64,000 nt of DNA from Nocardia sp. NRRL S-836 (GCF_001279525.1 NZ_LGDY01000138.1:133917-197916), one strand, 5' to 3'; shown: positions 53,683 to 63,638, counted from the first letter of the stretch. The notes: generated by a model from the sequence alone, not told the origin. Numbers and translations are program-made.

Positions 53683-54201
53683 ATGACACTCCTCAAGCCC
53701 ATGACGACCAAGCGCGGTGCAGCGGTGCTCGCGGCGCTCACCCTCGTGGCGGGCGGGATCCTCGCGACCACGACCGCCTCGGCGGGGGCCGCCCCGACCA
53801 CGTTCCAGGTCACCTCGCGCTACAACGGCCGCTGCCTGACCGCCGCCACCGGCCAGAACGGCGCCGGCGTGCTCATGGTCGACTGCCGCAACGCCGCGAC
53901 CCAGCTCTGGTACTGGGACAGCCTCAGGCTGCGCAACCACGACGGCGGCAGATGCCTCACCGCCGCCTGGGGCAACCTCGACAACGGCGCCCAGCTGCAG
54001 CTGTACGACTGCCAGCCGGACAGCCCCGCCGGCCAGCTCTTCTACCGGCCGGCGTCACGGCCGGAGGAGGTCGGGCGCATCCGCAGCTGGCAGTACGGCA
54101 ACCGGTGCGTCGAGATCGCGGGCTCCAACTGGTGGAACGGCGCCTCGGTGCAGCTGTGGGACTGCCACGGCGGCGGCAACCAGTACTGGAACGCGCCCTG
54201 A
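53683..54201 (+). CDS. Secreted ricin-type lectin domain protein
   Basis: 172 residues from ATG 53683 (ATG 53701 also possible). A signal peptide (KRGAAVLAALTLVAGGILATTTASA, about residues 9-33) precedes a single beta-trefoil of about 130 residues. The repeats carry the ricin-type signs: RYNGRCLTAATGQNGAGV, GGRCLTAAWGNLDNGAQLQL and GNRCVEIAGSNWWNGASVQL, each followed by a Cys and Gln-X-Trp-like sites (TQLWYW; NQYW). It has no catalytic domain, so it probably binds carbohydrate outside the cell. The only export-type gene near the two LAL regulators. Confidence 0.9.
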   Translation: MTLLKPMTTKRGAAVLAALTLVAGGILATTTASAGAAPTTFQVTSRYNGRCLTAATGQNGAGVLMVDCRNAATQLWYWDSLRLRNHDGGRCLTAAWGNLDNGAQLQLYDCQPDSPAGQLFYRPASRPEEVGRIRSWQYGNRCVEIAGSNWWNGASVQLWDCHGGGNQYWNAP

Positions 54202-54234
54202 CCGGAGCACACCCGGCCAGGACGCGTCCGGTGG

Positions 54235-54891
54235 TCAGTAGCCCAGCGCGGACTTGATGTCCTGCTCGACCGCCGCGGTCGTGACGAACAGCAGCTCATC
54301 GCCCCCTTCGAGGGTGTCGTCCGGCTGCGGCACGATCACCCGGCCACCCCGCAGGATCGTCACCAGCGCGGCGTCGCGCGGCAGCGTCAGCTCCGACACC
54401 GCACGGCCCGCGAACGGCGTGGACTCGTCGAGCGTGATCTCCACGAGGTTCGCCTGCCCCTGCCGCAACGTCAGCAGCCGCACCACGTCGCCGATGGTCA
54501 CCGACTCCTCGACCATCGCGGCGAGCAACCGCGGCGTCGACACGGCGACGTCGACGCCCCACGACTCGGTGAAGAGCCATTCGTTCGTCGGGTCGTTCAC
54601 GCGCGCGACGACGCGCCGCACGGCGAACTCGGTCTTCGCGAGCAGCGACACCACCAGGTTGACCTTGTCGTCACCGGTCGCGGCGATGACCACGTCGCAC
54701 AGCTGCATGCCCGCGTCCTCAAGAGAGGACAGCTCGCACGCGTCGGCCTGCACCCACTCGGCCTGCTCGACCGAGTTCGGGTCGAAGTGCGCCCGGTCCC
54801 GTTCGATCAGCATGACCTGGTGCCCGTCCTGGACGAGCTCCTGCGCGATGGACCGCCCCACCGCGCCCGCACCAGCGATCGCGATCCGCAT
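54235..54891 (-). CDS. ceoC: TrkA-type potassium channel regulatory protein
   Basis: 218 residues from ATG 54891. N-terminal NAD-binding RCK domain (RIAIAGAGAVGRSIAQELVQ near 2; MLIERDRAHFD; VVIAATGDDKVNLVVS) and a C-terminal TrkA_C domain (NLVEITLDESTPFAGRAV; PQPDDTLEGGDELLFVTT). Such proteins gate Trk/Ktr potassium uptake in response to nucleotides. The start overlaps the stop of the partner gene (TGATG). Confidence 0.92.
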   Translation of the reverse strand: MRIAIAGAGAVGRSIAQELVQDGHQVMLIERDRAHFDPNSVEQAEWVQADACELSSLEDAGMQLCDVVIAATGDDKVNLVVSLLAKTEFAVRRVVARVNDPTNEWLFTESWGVDVAVSTPRLLAAMVEESVTIGDVVRLLTLRQGQANLVEITLDESTPFAGRAVSELTLPRDAALVTILRGGRVIVPQPDDTLEGGDELLFVTTAAVEQDIKSALGY

Positions 54892-55553
54892 CAGCTCTCC
54901 TCCGGGACCTGCAGCGCCGCCGCGGCGACGTCGGTGACCGTGCCGGACAACGCCGCCACGTAGATGGTGTCGTCGGCCTGCACCATGGTCTTGGCGTCGG
55001 GCAGCACGCCCGTGCCGAACCGCATCAGGAACGCCACCCGCGCCCCCAGGGCGGCCTCCAGCTCGAACACCGGGCGGCCGACCCAGCCCTCGTTGACCTC
55101 GACCGGGAGCACCGCCACGGTGCCGGACGGGTCGCGCCACGCGGTCGCCGCACCCTCGGGCAGCAGCATCCGCAGGAACCGGTCCGTGCTCCACGGCACG
55201 GTCGCCACCGTCGGGATGCCCAGCCGCTCGTACACCGCGGCGCGCTTGTGGTCGTAGATGCGGGCGACGACGTGCTCCACGCCGAACGTCTCCCTGGCCA
55301 CCCGCGCCGAGATGATGTTGGAGTTGTCGCCGCTGGAGACCGCCGCGAAGGCACCGGCGCGTTCCACGCCCGCCTCGATCAGCACGTTGCGGTCGAACCC
55401 GTTCCCGACGACCTGCTGGCCGTGGAAGTCACCGCCCAGCCTGCGGAACGACTGCGTGTCCTTGTCGATCACGGCGACCTGGTGGTCCAGCCGTTCCAGG
55501 GCCTTGGCCAGGGACGCCCCCACCCGCCCACAACCCATGATCACCACGTGCAC
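54891..55553 (-). CDS. ceoB: TrkA-type potassium channel regulatory protein
   Basis: 220 residues from GTG 55553. RCK domain MHVVIMGCGRVGASLAKALE; VAVIDKDTQSF; AFAAVSSGDNSNIISARVA, followed by a TrkA_C domain (VNEGWVGRPVFELEAAL; VQADDTIYVAAL). With ceoC it would make the regulatory ring of a potassium transporter; the membrane channel itself is not encoded here. The adjacent APC permease gene is transcribed the other way. Confidence 0.92.
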   Translation of the reverse strand: MHVVIMGCGRVGASLAKALERLDHQVAVIDKDTQSFRRLGGDFHGQQVVGNGFDRNVLIEAGVERAGAFAAVSSGDNSNIISARVARETFGVEHVVARIYDHKRAAVYERLGIPTVATVPWSTDRFLRMLLPEGAATAWRDPSGTVAVLPVEVNEGWVGRPVFELEAALGARVAFLMRFGTGVLPDAKTMVQADDTIYVAALSGTVTDVAAAALQVPEES

Positions 55554-55623
55554 GGAATGCCTCCTCAGGCGAACTCTGCGCAGAACCTACCGAGCATTAG
55601 CCCGTCCCGGTGAGCGGACCCCT

Positions 55624-55629
55624 TACGCT
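55624..55629 (+). promoter_or_regulatory. -10 element of a leaderless promoter for the APC permease
   Basis: TACGCT stands 6 bases before GTG 55636, where no ribosome binding site exists. Confidence 0.35.
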
Positions 55630-55635
55630 CTGGCC

Positions 55636-57621
55636 GTGTCCAAGCTCGCCACCGCTGCCAAGCGCCTCCTCGTCGGCAGGCCGTTCCGCAGTGACCGTCT
55701 CGCTCACACGCTGCTGCCCAAACGCATCGCCCTGCCCGTGTTCGCCTCCGACGCCATGTCGTCGGTCGCGTACGCGCCGGAGGAGATCTTCCTGATGCTG
55801 TCGGTGGCGGGCCTGAGCGCCTACACGCTGGCACCGTGGGTGGGTGTGGCGGTCGTGGTCGTGATGCTGACCGTGGTCGCCAGCTACCGGCAGAACGTGC
55901 ACGCCTACCCCTCCGGGGGCGGTGACTACGAGGTCGCGACGGTCAACCTCGGCCGCAGGGCGGGGCTCACCGTCGCGAGCGCGCTGCTCGTGGACTACAT
56001 CCTCACCGTCGCGGTGTCGATCTCGGCGGCCGCGGCCAACATCGGGTCGGCCATCCCGTTCGTCGCGACGCACAAGGCCGAGTTCGCGGTCGCGGCGATC
56101 ATCATCCTGACCGCGATCAACCTGCGCGGCATCCGCGAGTCCGGCAGCGCGTTCGCGGTCCCCACCTACGCGTTCATGATCGGCATCATGGCCCTGATCG
56201 GCTGGGGCCTGTTCCGCGGGTTCGTGCTCGGTGACGAGATGCGCGCGGAGAGCTCCGGCCTGGAGATCCACGCCGAGTCCGACCACCTGATGGGCCTGGC
56301 GTTCGTGTTCCTGGTGCTGCGCGCGTTCTCGTCGGGCTGCGCGGCGCTCACCGGTGTCGAGGCGATCAGCAACGGCGTGCCGGCGTTCCGCAAGCCCAAG
56401 TCGCGCAACGCGGCGACCACGCTGCTGATGATGGGCCTGATCGCGGTCGTGATGCTGATGGGCCTGATCGTCCTGGCCCAGCTCACCGACGTGCGGATGG
56501 CCGAGTCGCCGGACCGGCAGATCACGAACGCGCCCCCCGGCTACGAGCAGAAGACGATGGTCGCGCAGGTCGCGCACGCCGTGTTCGACAACTTCCCGCC
56601 GGGCTTCTACTTCATCACCACGGTCACGGCGCTGATCCTCGTGCTCGCCGCGAACACCGCGTTCAACGGCTTCCCGGTGCTCGGCTCGATCCTCGCCCAG
56701 GACCGCTACCTGCCCCGCCAGCTGCACACCCGCGGCGACCGGCTCGCGTTCTCCAACGGCATCCTGTTCCTCGCCGGGTTCGCGGTCGTGCTGGTGATCG
56801 CGTTCGACGCCGAGGTCACCCGGCTGATCCAGCTCTACATCGTCGGCGTGTTCGTGTCGTTCACGCTCAGCCAGCTCGGCATGATCAAGCACTGGCACCG
56901 GCTGCTGGAGACCGAGACCGACGTGCAGGCGCGCAACCGGATGCGGCGCTCGCAGGCGATCAACACCTTCGGCCTGGTGCTGACCGCGACCGTGCTGATC
57001 ATCGTGCTCATCACGAAGTTCACGAAGGGCGCGTGGATCGCCATCGCGGCGATGGCCGCCATCTACGCGTTGATGACGGCGATCCGCAAGCACTACGACA
57101 CCGTCGCCGAGGAGCTGCGCCAGCAGGAGCGGGTGCGCACGCTGCCGGCCCGCAACCACGCGATGGTGCTGGTGTCCAAGCTGCACATGCCGACGTTGCG
57201 GGCGCTGTCCTACGCCAAGGCCACCCGCCCGGACGTGCTGGAGGCCGTCACGGTCAACGTCGACGACGGCGACACCCGCAAGCTCGTGGCCGACTGGGGG
57301 CGGGAGAACTTCAAGGTCCCGCTGAAGGTGATCGAGTCGCCCTACCGCGAGATCACCAAGCCGGTCCTCGACTACGTGAAGCGGGTCAAGTCGGACAACC
57401 CGCGCGACGTCGTCACGGTGTTCATCCCCGAGTACGTCGTCGGGCACTGGTGGGAGCAGCTGCTGCACAATCAGAGCGCGCTGCGGCTCAAGGGCAGGCT
57501 CCTGTTCCAGCCGGGCGTGATGGTGACGAGCGTGCCGTGGCAGCTCACATCGGCGTCGAAGGTCCGTGACAAGGACGTCATCGCGCCAGGAGCTGTCCGA
57601 AGGGGACTGGACGACCGGTGA
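55636..57621 (+). CDS. APC-superfamily amino acid/potassium permease
   Basis: 661 residues from GTG 55636. About 12 membrane helices between 35 and 485, with early conserved segments FASDAMSSVAYAPEEIFLML and ASYRQNVHAYPSGGGDYEVA, then a C-terminal cytoplasmic domain of about 150 residues (MVLVSKLHMPTLRALSYAKA; VTVFIPEYVVGHWWEQLLHN). This architecture matches KimA-like potassium transporters as well as generic amino acid permeases; its position beside the TrkA pair favours potassium. Overlaps the next gene (GTGA). Confidence 0.88.
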   Translation: MSKLATAAKRLLVGRPFRSDRLAHTLLPKRIALPVFASDAMSSVAYAPEEIFLMLSVAGLSAYTLAPWVGVAVVVVMLTVVASYRQNVHAYPSGGGDYEVATVNLGRRAGLTVASALLVDYILTVAVSISAAAANIGSAIPFVATHKAEFAVAAIIILTAINLRGIRESGSAFAVPTYAFMIGIMALIGWGLFRGFVLGDEMRAESSGLEIHAESDHLMGLAFVFLVLRAFSSGCAALTGVEAISNGVPAFRKPKSRNAATTLLMMGLIAVVMLMGLIVLAQLTDVRMAESPDRQITNAPPGYEQKTMVAQVAHAVFDNFPPGFYFITTVTALILVLAANTAFNGFPVLGSILAQDRYLPRQLHTRGDRLAFSNGILFLAGFAVVLVIAFDAEVTRLIQLYIVGVFVSFTLSQLGMIKHWHRLLETETDVQARNRMRRSQAINTFGLVLTATVLIIVLITKFTKGAWIAIAAMAAIYALMTAIRKHYDTVAEELRQQERVRTLPARNHAMVLVSKLHMPTLRALSYAKATRPDVLEAVTVNVDDGDTRKLVADWGRENFKVPLKVIESPYREITKPVLDYVKRVKSDNPRDVVTVFIPEYVVGHWWEQLLHNQSALRLKGRLLFQPGVMVTSVPWQLTSASKVRDKDVIAPGAVRRGLDDR

Positions 57622-58823
57622 ACGTGGCCAAAGAAGACTGGACCGGACAGAGTTTCGAAGTGGAGGTGGGGCCGGTCGCACACGGCGGGCACTTCGTCGC
57701 ACGCCACGAAGGACGCGTGCTGTTCGTGCGGCACGCACTGCCTGGTGAACGCGTCATCGCCTCGGTCTACGAGGACAACGGCGGCTCGTTCTGCCGTGCG
57801 GACGCCGTGCGGATCCTGACGCCGTCACCGGACCGCGTCGAGCCGCCGTGCCCGTTCAGCGGGCCGGGGAAGTGCGGCGGCTGCGACTTCCAGCACGTCT
57901 CGTGGGACGCGCAGCGCGAGCTGAAGGCCCACGTCGTCCGCGAGCAGCTGAGCCGCCTGGCCAAGATCGAGCGCGACGTGGTCGTGGAGGCGCTGCCGGG
58001 CGGGCCGCTGGAGTGGCGCACCCGCATCCGGATGGCCGTCGACCGCGACGGGACACCGGGCTTCCGCGGCCTGCGTTCCCACGATGTGATCCCGGTCGAC
58101 CACTGTGTGATCAGCCGGCCGGGCATGGTCGAGTCCGTGGCAGACCGCAGGTGGCGGGCCCAGGAGCTCACGATCGTCCAAGACGGTGACGGCAACCGTC
58201 ATGTGGGTGAGGTGCGCGGCCGACACACCGTGCGACGCGCCGGAACCGGTACGGCCGTCGAGACCGCCGCCCACCGGAAGTGGCGAATTTCCGCGGACGG
58301 CTTCTGGCAGGTCCACCCGGCCGCCGCGGACACCTTCGCGTCCGTCGTGGGGGAGTGGGCGGCGGCCGAGCCGGGGCAACGGGCGTGGGACCTCTACGGC
58401 GGTGCGGGCCTCTTCGCGTCGGTGCTCGGGCGACAGGTCGGCGAAAACGGATCGGTGCTGGTCGTGGAGTCCTTCCCCGGTGCCGTGGAGGACGGCCGGC
58501 GCAACCTGCGCCGCATGTCCCAGGTGGAGTGGGTGGCCGACAAGGTGGAGCGCGCCGTCACCCGCAGACTGCCCGTCGAGGACCCCCACGTCGTGGTGCT
58601 GGACCCGCCGCGCAAGGGTGCCGGGAAGATCGTTGTGGCTGAAGTCGCACGACGCCGTCCCGAGCGGGTCGTCTACGTCGCCTGCGACCCCGCCGCACTG
58701 GCACGTGACCTGGCTGAATTCACTGTTCAGGGGTACCGGCTCGCCGAGCTGCGGGCGTTCGACGCCTTCCCGATGACCCACCACGTGGAGTGCGTCGCGC
58801 TGCTCGTTCCTGAGACCGGCTGA
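57618..58823 (+). CDS. TRAM-domain RNA (uracil-5-)methyltransferase
   Basis: 401 residues from GTG 57618. An N-terminal TRAM RNA-binding domain ([28 protein letters not shown]), then an iron-sulfur motif [19 protein letters not shown] near 75-92 and a SAM-dependent domain with [15 protein letters not shown] near 258, ending in the catalytic [17 protein letters not shown] near 352. Belongs to the RumA/TrmA family that makes 5-methyluridine in rRNA or tRNA. Translationally coupled to the permease gene. Confidence 0.92.
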   Translation: MNVAKEDWTGQSFEVEVGPVAHGGHFVARHEGRVLFVRHALPGERVIASVYEDNGGSFCRADAVRILTPSPDRVEPPCPFSGPGKCGGCDFQHVSWDAQRELKAHVVREQLSRLAKIERDVVVEALPGGPLEWRTRIRMAVDRDGTPGFRGLRSHDVIPVDHCVISRPGMVESVADRRWRAQELTIVQDGDGNRHVGEVRGRHTVRRAGTGTAVETAAHRKWRISADGFWQVHPAAADTFASVVGEWAAAEPGQRAWDLYGGAGLFASVLGRQVGENGSVLVVESFPGAVEDGRRNLRRMSQVEWVADKVERAVTRRLPVEDPHVVVLDPPRKGAGKIVVAEVARRRPERVVYVACDPAALARDLAEFTVQGYRLAELRAFDAFPMTHHVECVALLVPETG

Positions 58824-58885
58824 CACTGCGTCTCAGTCAGCTCTCCGTAGACTGGCCTGAAGTCTTGAGGAGTGAGGTGGGCGTG

Positions 58886-60790
58886 GTGACCCTGCTGGAG
58901 TCCGTGCACGGACCGGCTGATCTGAAACGGATGACCGAGGCGGAGCTGACACAGCTCTGCGACGAGATCCGGCGTTTTCTGGTCGACAAGGTCTCCAAGA
59001 CCGGAGGGCACCTCGGCCCGAACCTGGGCGTCGTCGAGCTGACCGTGGCACTGCACCGGGTCTTCGACTCGCCGCAGGACCCGATCGTCTACGACACCGG
59101 GCACCAGTCGTACGTGCACAAGATCGTCACGGGCCGCCGCGACGGCTTCGACGACCTGCGTCAGCGCGGCGGCATGTCCGGCTACCCGTCACGCGCGGAG
59201 TCCCCGCACGACGTGCAGGGCAACAGCCACGCGTCGACGGCGCTGTCCTACGCGGACGGTCTGGCGAAGGCCAAGCAGCTCAGCGGCACCGGCGGCCACG
59301 TGATCGCGGTCGTCGGCGACGGCGCGCTGACCGGCGGCATGTGCTGGGAGGCGTTGAACAACATCGCCGCCGACCGGACCCGTCCGGTCGTGATCGTGGT
59401 CAACGACAACGGCCGCTCCTACTCGCCGACGATCGGTGGTCTCGCCGACCACCTGTCGACGCTGCGGCTGCGCCCCGGCTACGAGCGCGTGCTGGAGAAG
59501 GGCAAGAGCGCGCTGCAGCAGACGCCGTTCTTCGGCAAGCCCCTCTACGCCGCGCTGCACGCCGCCAAGCGCGGCATCAAGGACGCGCTGGCGCCGCAGG
59601 CGATGTTCGAGGACCTCGGCCTCAAGTACATCGGCCCGGTCGACGGCCACGACCTGGCCACGCTGGAGTCCGCGCTGCAGCGCGCGAAGTCGTTCGGCGG
59701 ACCGGTGATCGTGCACGCGGTGACCCGCAAGGGCATGGGCTTCGCGCCGGCCGAGAACCACGAGGCCGACCAGATGCACGCCACCGGCGTCATCGACCCG
59801 ATCACCGGCGAGAACGTCAAGCCGCTCAAGCGGACCTGGACGCACGTGTTCTCCGACTCGCTGGTGGAGATCGGCCGCGAGCGCTCCGACGTCGTGGCGA
59901 TCACCGCCGCGATGCAGGGCCCGACCGGCCTGGACGCGTTCGCCAAGGCGTTCCCCGAGCGCTTCTTCGACGTCGGCATCGCCGAGCAGCACGCCCTGAC
60001 CTCGGCGGCCGGTCTGGCCATCGGTGGCCTGCACCCGGTCGTGGCCGTCTACGCGACGTTCCTCAACCGGGCGTTCGACCAGCTGCTGATGGATGTGGCC
60101 CTGCACGAGCAGGGCGTGACCGTGGTGCTGGACCGCGCGGGCGTCACCGGCCCGGACGGCGCGTCGCACCACGGCATGTGGGACATGTCGATCCTCGGCG
60201 TCATCCCGGGCATCCACGTCGCCGCGCCGCGCGACGCCGGCTCGCTGGCCGAGGAGCTGCGCGAGGCCGTGGCGATCTCGGACGCGCCGTCGGTGATCCG
60301 CTACCCGAAGGCCTCCGTCGGCCCCGACCTGCCCGCCGTCGAGCGCGTGGGTTCGGTGGACGTGCTGCGCCGCTCGGGCAGCGACGTGCTGCTGGTGACG
60401 GTCGGCGCGCTGGGTGAGCTCGGTCTCGAAGCCGCGCAACGGCTGGAGGACCAGGGCATCGGCGTCACGGTCGTCGACCCGCGGTGGATCTACCCGATGT
60501 CGGTGGACCTCGTGGAGCTGGCCGCGGCGCACAAGCTCGTGGTGACGGTCGAGGACGGTGGCCGCCACGGTGGCTTCGGTTCGAGCCTCGCCGCCGCCCT
60601 GCGCGACGCCGACGTCGAGGTGCCGCTGCGCGACATCGCCCTGCCGCAGCAGTTCCACGACCACGGCGAACGCGCCGAGGTGCTGGCGCTGTGCGGCATC
60701 ACCGCGCAGGACGTGGCCCGCCGCGTCACCGAGTGGGCCGCTCGCCTGGAGTGCCTGCCGGTGGAAATCGACGCGCCGGCGGACAAGTAG
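58886..60790 (+). CDS. dxs: 1-deoxy-D-xylulose-5-phosphate synthase
   Basis: Joins pyruvate and glyceraldehyde 3-phosphate, the entry step of the MEP isoprenoid pathway, using thiamine diphosphate. 634 residues; GTG 58886 chosen by family N-termini (GTG 58883 and earlier starts are possible). TPP motif [19 protein letters not shown] near 147, GHQSYVHKI near 74, [13 protein letters not shown] near 363, and a final transketolase C-terminal domain. TAGACT (58849-58854) is a likely -10. It follows the TRAM gene by about 60 bp and is probably part of a housekeeping run. Confidence 0.95.
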   Translation: MTLLESVHGPADLKRMTEAELTQLCDEIRRFLVDKVSKTGGHLGPNLGVVELTVALHRVFDSPQDPIVYDTGHQSYVHKIVTGRRDGFDDLRQRGGMSGYPSRAESPHDVQGNSHASTALSYADGLAKAKQLSGTGGHVIAVVGDGALTGGMCWEALNNIAADRTRPVVIVVNDNGRSYSPTIGGLADHLSTLRLRPGYERVLEKGKSALQQTPFFGKPLYAALHAAKRGIKDALAPQAMFEDLGLKYIGPVDGHDLATLESALQRAKSFGGPVIVHAVTRKGMGFAPAENHEADQMHATGVIDPITGENVKPLKRTWTHVFSDSLVEIGRERSDVVAITAAMQGPTGLDAFAKAFPERFFDVGIAEQHALTSAAGLAIGGLHPVVAVYATFLNRAFDQLLMDVALHEQGVTVVLDRAGVTGPDGASHHGMWDMSILGVIPGIHVAAPRDAGSLAEELREAVAISDAPSVIRYPKASVGPDLPAVERVGSVDVLRRSGSDVLLVTVGALGELGLEAAQRLEDQGIGVTVVDPRWIYPMSVDLVELAAAHKLVVTVEDGGRHGGFGSSLAAALRDADVEVPLRDIALPQQFHDHGERAEVLALCGITAQDVARRVTEWAARLECLPVEIDAPADK

Positions 60791-61016
60791 TCCGGCTACC
60801 CTCCACCTCGCGCCCGCCACAGGCGGCCCGGCAGGTCTTCCTCGCCGGGTTCCGCGATCGAAGCGGGTGCTGGGTGCCCATGGAGCATCAGGTTCGAACC
60901 CTGAACCCACGACCCCGGTCGCACACGGGGGAACCGGGCTTTGCGAGTCCCCCGCGGACTCCCGCCCCGTTCCCCGCCGGCCGGGGTCGTGGTCTGCCCG
61001 GACGGAGGTGGAGACG

Positions 61017-61655
61017 ATGAGGCACACGTTGTACCCGTGGGAGCGGGGCGTCCGGTTCGATCGTGGCGTGCTCGTGGGCGAGGTCGGGCCGGGACGGCAC
61101 CGGCTGCCGATGCGTGCCGAGCTGCACCGCGTCGACATCCGGCCGCGCACCCTGACCCCGGCGGCGCAGGATGTGCCGACCGCCGACGGCGTGCTGGTCC
61201 GGGTGACCGTCGTGGTGCGGTGGGTGGTGTCCTCGCCGACGAAGTTCGTGGTCGAGTCAGCGTCTCCCGAAGAGGAGCTCTACACGGCCGTGCAGCTCGC
61301 ACTGCGCGGTGCGGTACTCACGCGCGCACACTCAGCCGTCGACACCGAACGTGCCGCCATCGCGGCCGAGGTGCTGGCCGGCGTCGCCGCCCGTGCCGAG
61401 GAGCTGGGCGTGTCCGTGGCCGAGGTGGCGGTGCGGGACGTCGTGATGCCCGCCGAGCTGCGCCGGGCCGCGCTGGCCGAGCTGGTCGCGGCGTCCGAGG
61501 GACGGGCGGCGCTGGAGCGGGCACGCGGCGAGACCGCGGCGCTGCGGTCGTTGCTCAACGCGGCCCGGCTGGCCGAGGAGCACCCGGCGCTGCTGGAGCT
61601 GCGGGCGTTGCAGACGGCCGGGACCGTCGTGGTGGACCGGTCCAAGCGCGCCTGA
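61017..61655 (+). CDS. SPFH/band-7 domain protein
   Basis: 212 residues from ATG 61017 with GGAGGTGG upstream. Starts RHTLYPWERGVRFDRGVLVG and continues with the band-7 core (GPGRHRLPM; DIRPRTLTPAAQDVPTADG; VRVTVVVRWVV; YTAVQLALRGAVLTRAHSA). No clear membrane anchor. Stomatin-like proteins scaffold membrane microdomains; this short soluble form may act with a partner. No protease gene is next to it; 90 bp later comes a response regulator. Confidence 0.85.
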   Translation: MRHTLYPWERGVRFDRGVLVGEVGPGRHRLPMRAELHRVDIRPRTLTPAAQDVPTADGVLVRVTVVVRWVVSSPTKFVVESASPEEELYTAVQLALRGAVLTRAHSAVDTERAAIAAEVLAGVAARAEELGVSVAEVAVRDVVMPAELRRAALAELVAASEGRAALERARGETAALRSLLNAARLAEEHPALLELRALQTAGTVVVDRSKRA

Positions 61656-61744
61656 CCGGCCACGACCACGGGGGGACAACCCCGACAGGGCTTGTGAAGG
61701 TGCCGTTAAGCGCCTTCTCAGGTGCGTGTGGCACCTTTGGTGGC

Positions 61745-62428
61745 GTGCGGATTCTGGTAGTCGAGGACGAGGTGCCGCTGGCCGACGCGATCGCGCGCGG
61801 CCTCCGGCGCGAGGGCATGGCCGTGGACGTCGCCTACGACGGCGAGACCGGCCACGAGAAGTCGACGGTCACGAGGTACGACGTGGTCGTGCTCGACCGC
61901 GACCTGCCCGGCATGTCCGGTGACGAGCTCTGCAAGGAGATCCTCAGCTCCGGCGCGCTGACCAGGGTCATGATGCTGACCGCGAGCGGGACCATCGAGG
62001 ACCGCGTGGCCGGGCTGTCACTGGGCGCCGACGACTACCTCGCGAAGCCCTTCGCCTTCCCCGAGCTCGTCGCACGCGTGCGCGCGTTGGCACGGCGCGC
62101 GACGCCGGCGACGCCACCAGTGCTGGCCGCCCAGGACGTCGAGCTCGACCCGGCACGCCGGACCGTGTCGCGGGGCGGCACGCCGATCGAGCTGACCCGC
62201 AAGGAGTTCGGCGTCCTCGAGGTGCTGCTCGCGGCCAAGGGGTCGGTCGTCAGCAGCGAGGAGCTGCTCGAACGCGTGTGGGACGAGAACGCCGACCCGT
62301 TCACCACGACCGTGCGCGTCACGGTGATGACGTTGCGCAAGAAGCTCGGCGAGCCGGGCATCATCGACACCGTGGTGGGCTCCGGGTACCGGGTGCCGAG
62401 CGCTTCGATCGGGTCTGCTGAGGTCTGA
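61745..62428 (+). CDS. OmpR-type response regulator
   Basis: 227 residues from GTG 61745. Receiver domain with the acidic pocket (VVEDE near 6) and phospho-acceptor Asp in VVVLDRDLPGMSG near 52, conserved Lys in DDYLAKPFAF near 102. Winged-helix output domain with RKEFGVLEVLLAAKGSVVSS near 156 and VRVTVMTLRKKL near 195. Paired with the kinase 4 bp downstream; the regulated genes are unknown. Confidence 0.92.
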   Translation: MRILVVEDEVPLADAIARGLRREGMAVDVAYDGETGHEKSTVTRYDVVVLDRDLPGMSGDELCKEILSSGALTRVMMLTASGTIEDRVAGLSLGADDYLAKPFAFPELVARVRALARRATPATPPVLAAQDVELDPARRTVSRGGTPIELTRKEFGVLEVLLAAKGSVVSSEELLERVWDENADPFTTTVRVTVMTLRKKLGEPGIIDTVVGSGYRVPSASIGSAEV

Positions 62429-62431
62429 CGC

Positions 62432-63559
62432 ATGCGACGGCGCGGGCCGGGGCTGCGCCTCCGGATCACGCTCCTCACCACCGCGCTCGTCGCGGTGGTG
62501 AGTGCTGTGCTGCTCCTGCTCGGGTGGGTGCTGGTCGGCCGGGTCTTCAACTCGTCGCCGTCGTTCCCCAGTGGCAGTCAAGTCAACGTTGATGGCGTCA
62601 ATGTTGACGTGACGGTGTTGACGGACGCGTTGACGGCCGCCGCCAGGCAGGACCTGGTGCGGGCGGGCCTGGCCGCGTTCGCGTGCATGGTGGCGGCCGC
62701 GGCCGTGCTGGCCTGGACGTTCACCGGCCGCGTGCTCAAACCCCTGCACGACGTCACCGACGCGGCCCAGCGGTTGTCCGCGGAGTCACTGGGCTCGCGG
62801 CTGCGCCTGGAAGGCCCGCGCGACGAGGTCGCGGAGCTCGCGGACACCTTCGACGCGATGCTCGACCGCCTGGAGGCGGCCTTCGACTCGCAACGCCGGT
62901 TCGTGGCCAACGCGTCGCACGAACTGCGCACCCCTCTCTCGGTGGTGCGCACGGAGCTGGACGTGACCCTGTCCGACCCGGACGCCGACGTCGAGGAGCT
63001 CCGCCGCATGGCCGGCGTCGTGCGCGCGGCGGGCGAGCGCGCCGAACAGCTGGTGTCCGCGTTGCTGTTGCTCGCGCGCACGGACGGCATCGGGCTCGCG
63101 GTGCGCGAACCCGTCGACCTGTCGGCGCTGGTCGAGTCCGCGTGGAAGGCCGTGCGCACGGAGGCCGAGGCACGTCACCTGCGCACCGTGTTCCGGTGCG
63201 CGCCGGCACTCGCGGTCGGCGACCCGGCCCTGCTGGAGCGCATCGCCGGCAACCTGCTGGAGAACGCCGTCCGGCACAACCACGTCAACGGCTGGATGGA
63301 GACCACCGTCGAGACCGGACCGCAGTGGTCGGTGCTGCGGGTGTCGTCGTCGGGTCAGCTCATCGCCCCGGACCGGGTAGAGGAGCTGTTCGAGCCGTTC
63401 CGGCGCGGGGTCAAGGACCGGACGAGCCAGTCGGGAACCGGTCTGGGCCTGTCGATCGTCCGTGCCGCGGTCGCCGCTCATGGGGGGTTTGTGCAGGCAG
63501 TGGCCGTGCCGACCGGTGGGCTGTCGGTGACCGTGCACCTGCCCAGCGCACCCCGCTAG
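62432..63559 (+). CDS. Sensor histidine kinase
   Basis: 375 residues from ATG 62432. Two membrane helices (about 9-33 and 75-95) enclose an extracytoplasmic loop of about 40 residues containing an internal repeat VNVDGVNVDVTVL. HAMP domain, then phospho-accepting His in NASHELRTPLSVV near 164, N-box GNLLENAVRH near 274 and a G2 box GTGLGLSIVRAAV near 338. Cognate of the upstream response regulator. The short sensor loop suggests envelope or membrane sensing. Confidence 0.92.
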   Translation: MRRRGPGLRLRITLLTTALVAVVSAVLLLLGWVLVGRVFNSSPSFPSGSQVNVDGVNVDVTVLTDALTAAARQDLVRAGLAAFACMVAAAAVLAWTFTGRVLKPLHDVTDAAQRLSAESLGSRLRLEGPRDEVAELADTFDAMLDRLEAAFDSQRRFVANASHELRTPLSVVRTELDVTLSDPDADVEELRRMAGVVRAAGERAEQLVSALLLLARTDGIGLAVREPVDLSALVESAWKAVRTEAEARHLRTVFRCAPALAVGDPALLERIAGNLLENAVRHNHVNGWMETTVETGPQWSVLRVSSSGQLIAPDRVEELFEPFRRGVKDRTSQSGTGLGLSIVRAAVAAHGGFVQAVAVPTGGLSVTVHLPSAPR

Positions 63560-63609
63560 GGCCGCAAACGAGATTGCCGACGTGGTCCCGGTCACACTGT
63601 GCGTCGATC

Positions 63610-63638
63610 TTGGCGGGTTTGGGCCGTCCGCGTAGCTT
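63610..63638 (+). promoter_or_regulatory. rRNA operon promoter 1
   Basis: TTGGCG (63610-63615), 17-base spacer, TAGCTT (63633-63638), 50 bp after the kinase stop. Confidence 0.5.

Noticed and set aside
60888..60904. tRNA-like T arm (TCAGG-TTCGAAC-CCTGA) after dxs
   Set aside because: The stem and loop are perfect, but no matching acceptor stem, D arm or anticodon arm can be found 50-70 bases upstream; probably a chance palindrome or a small remnant.
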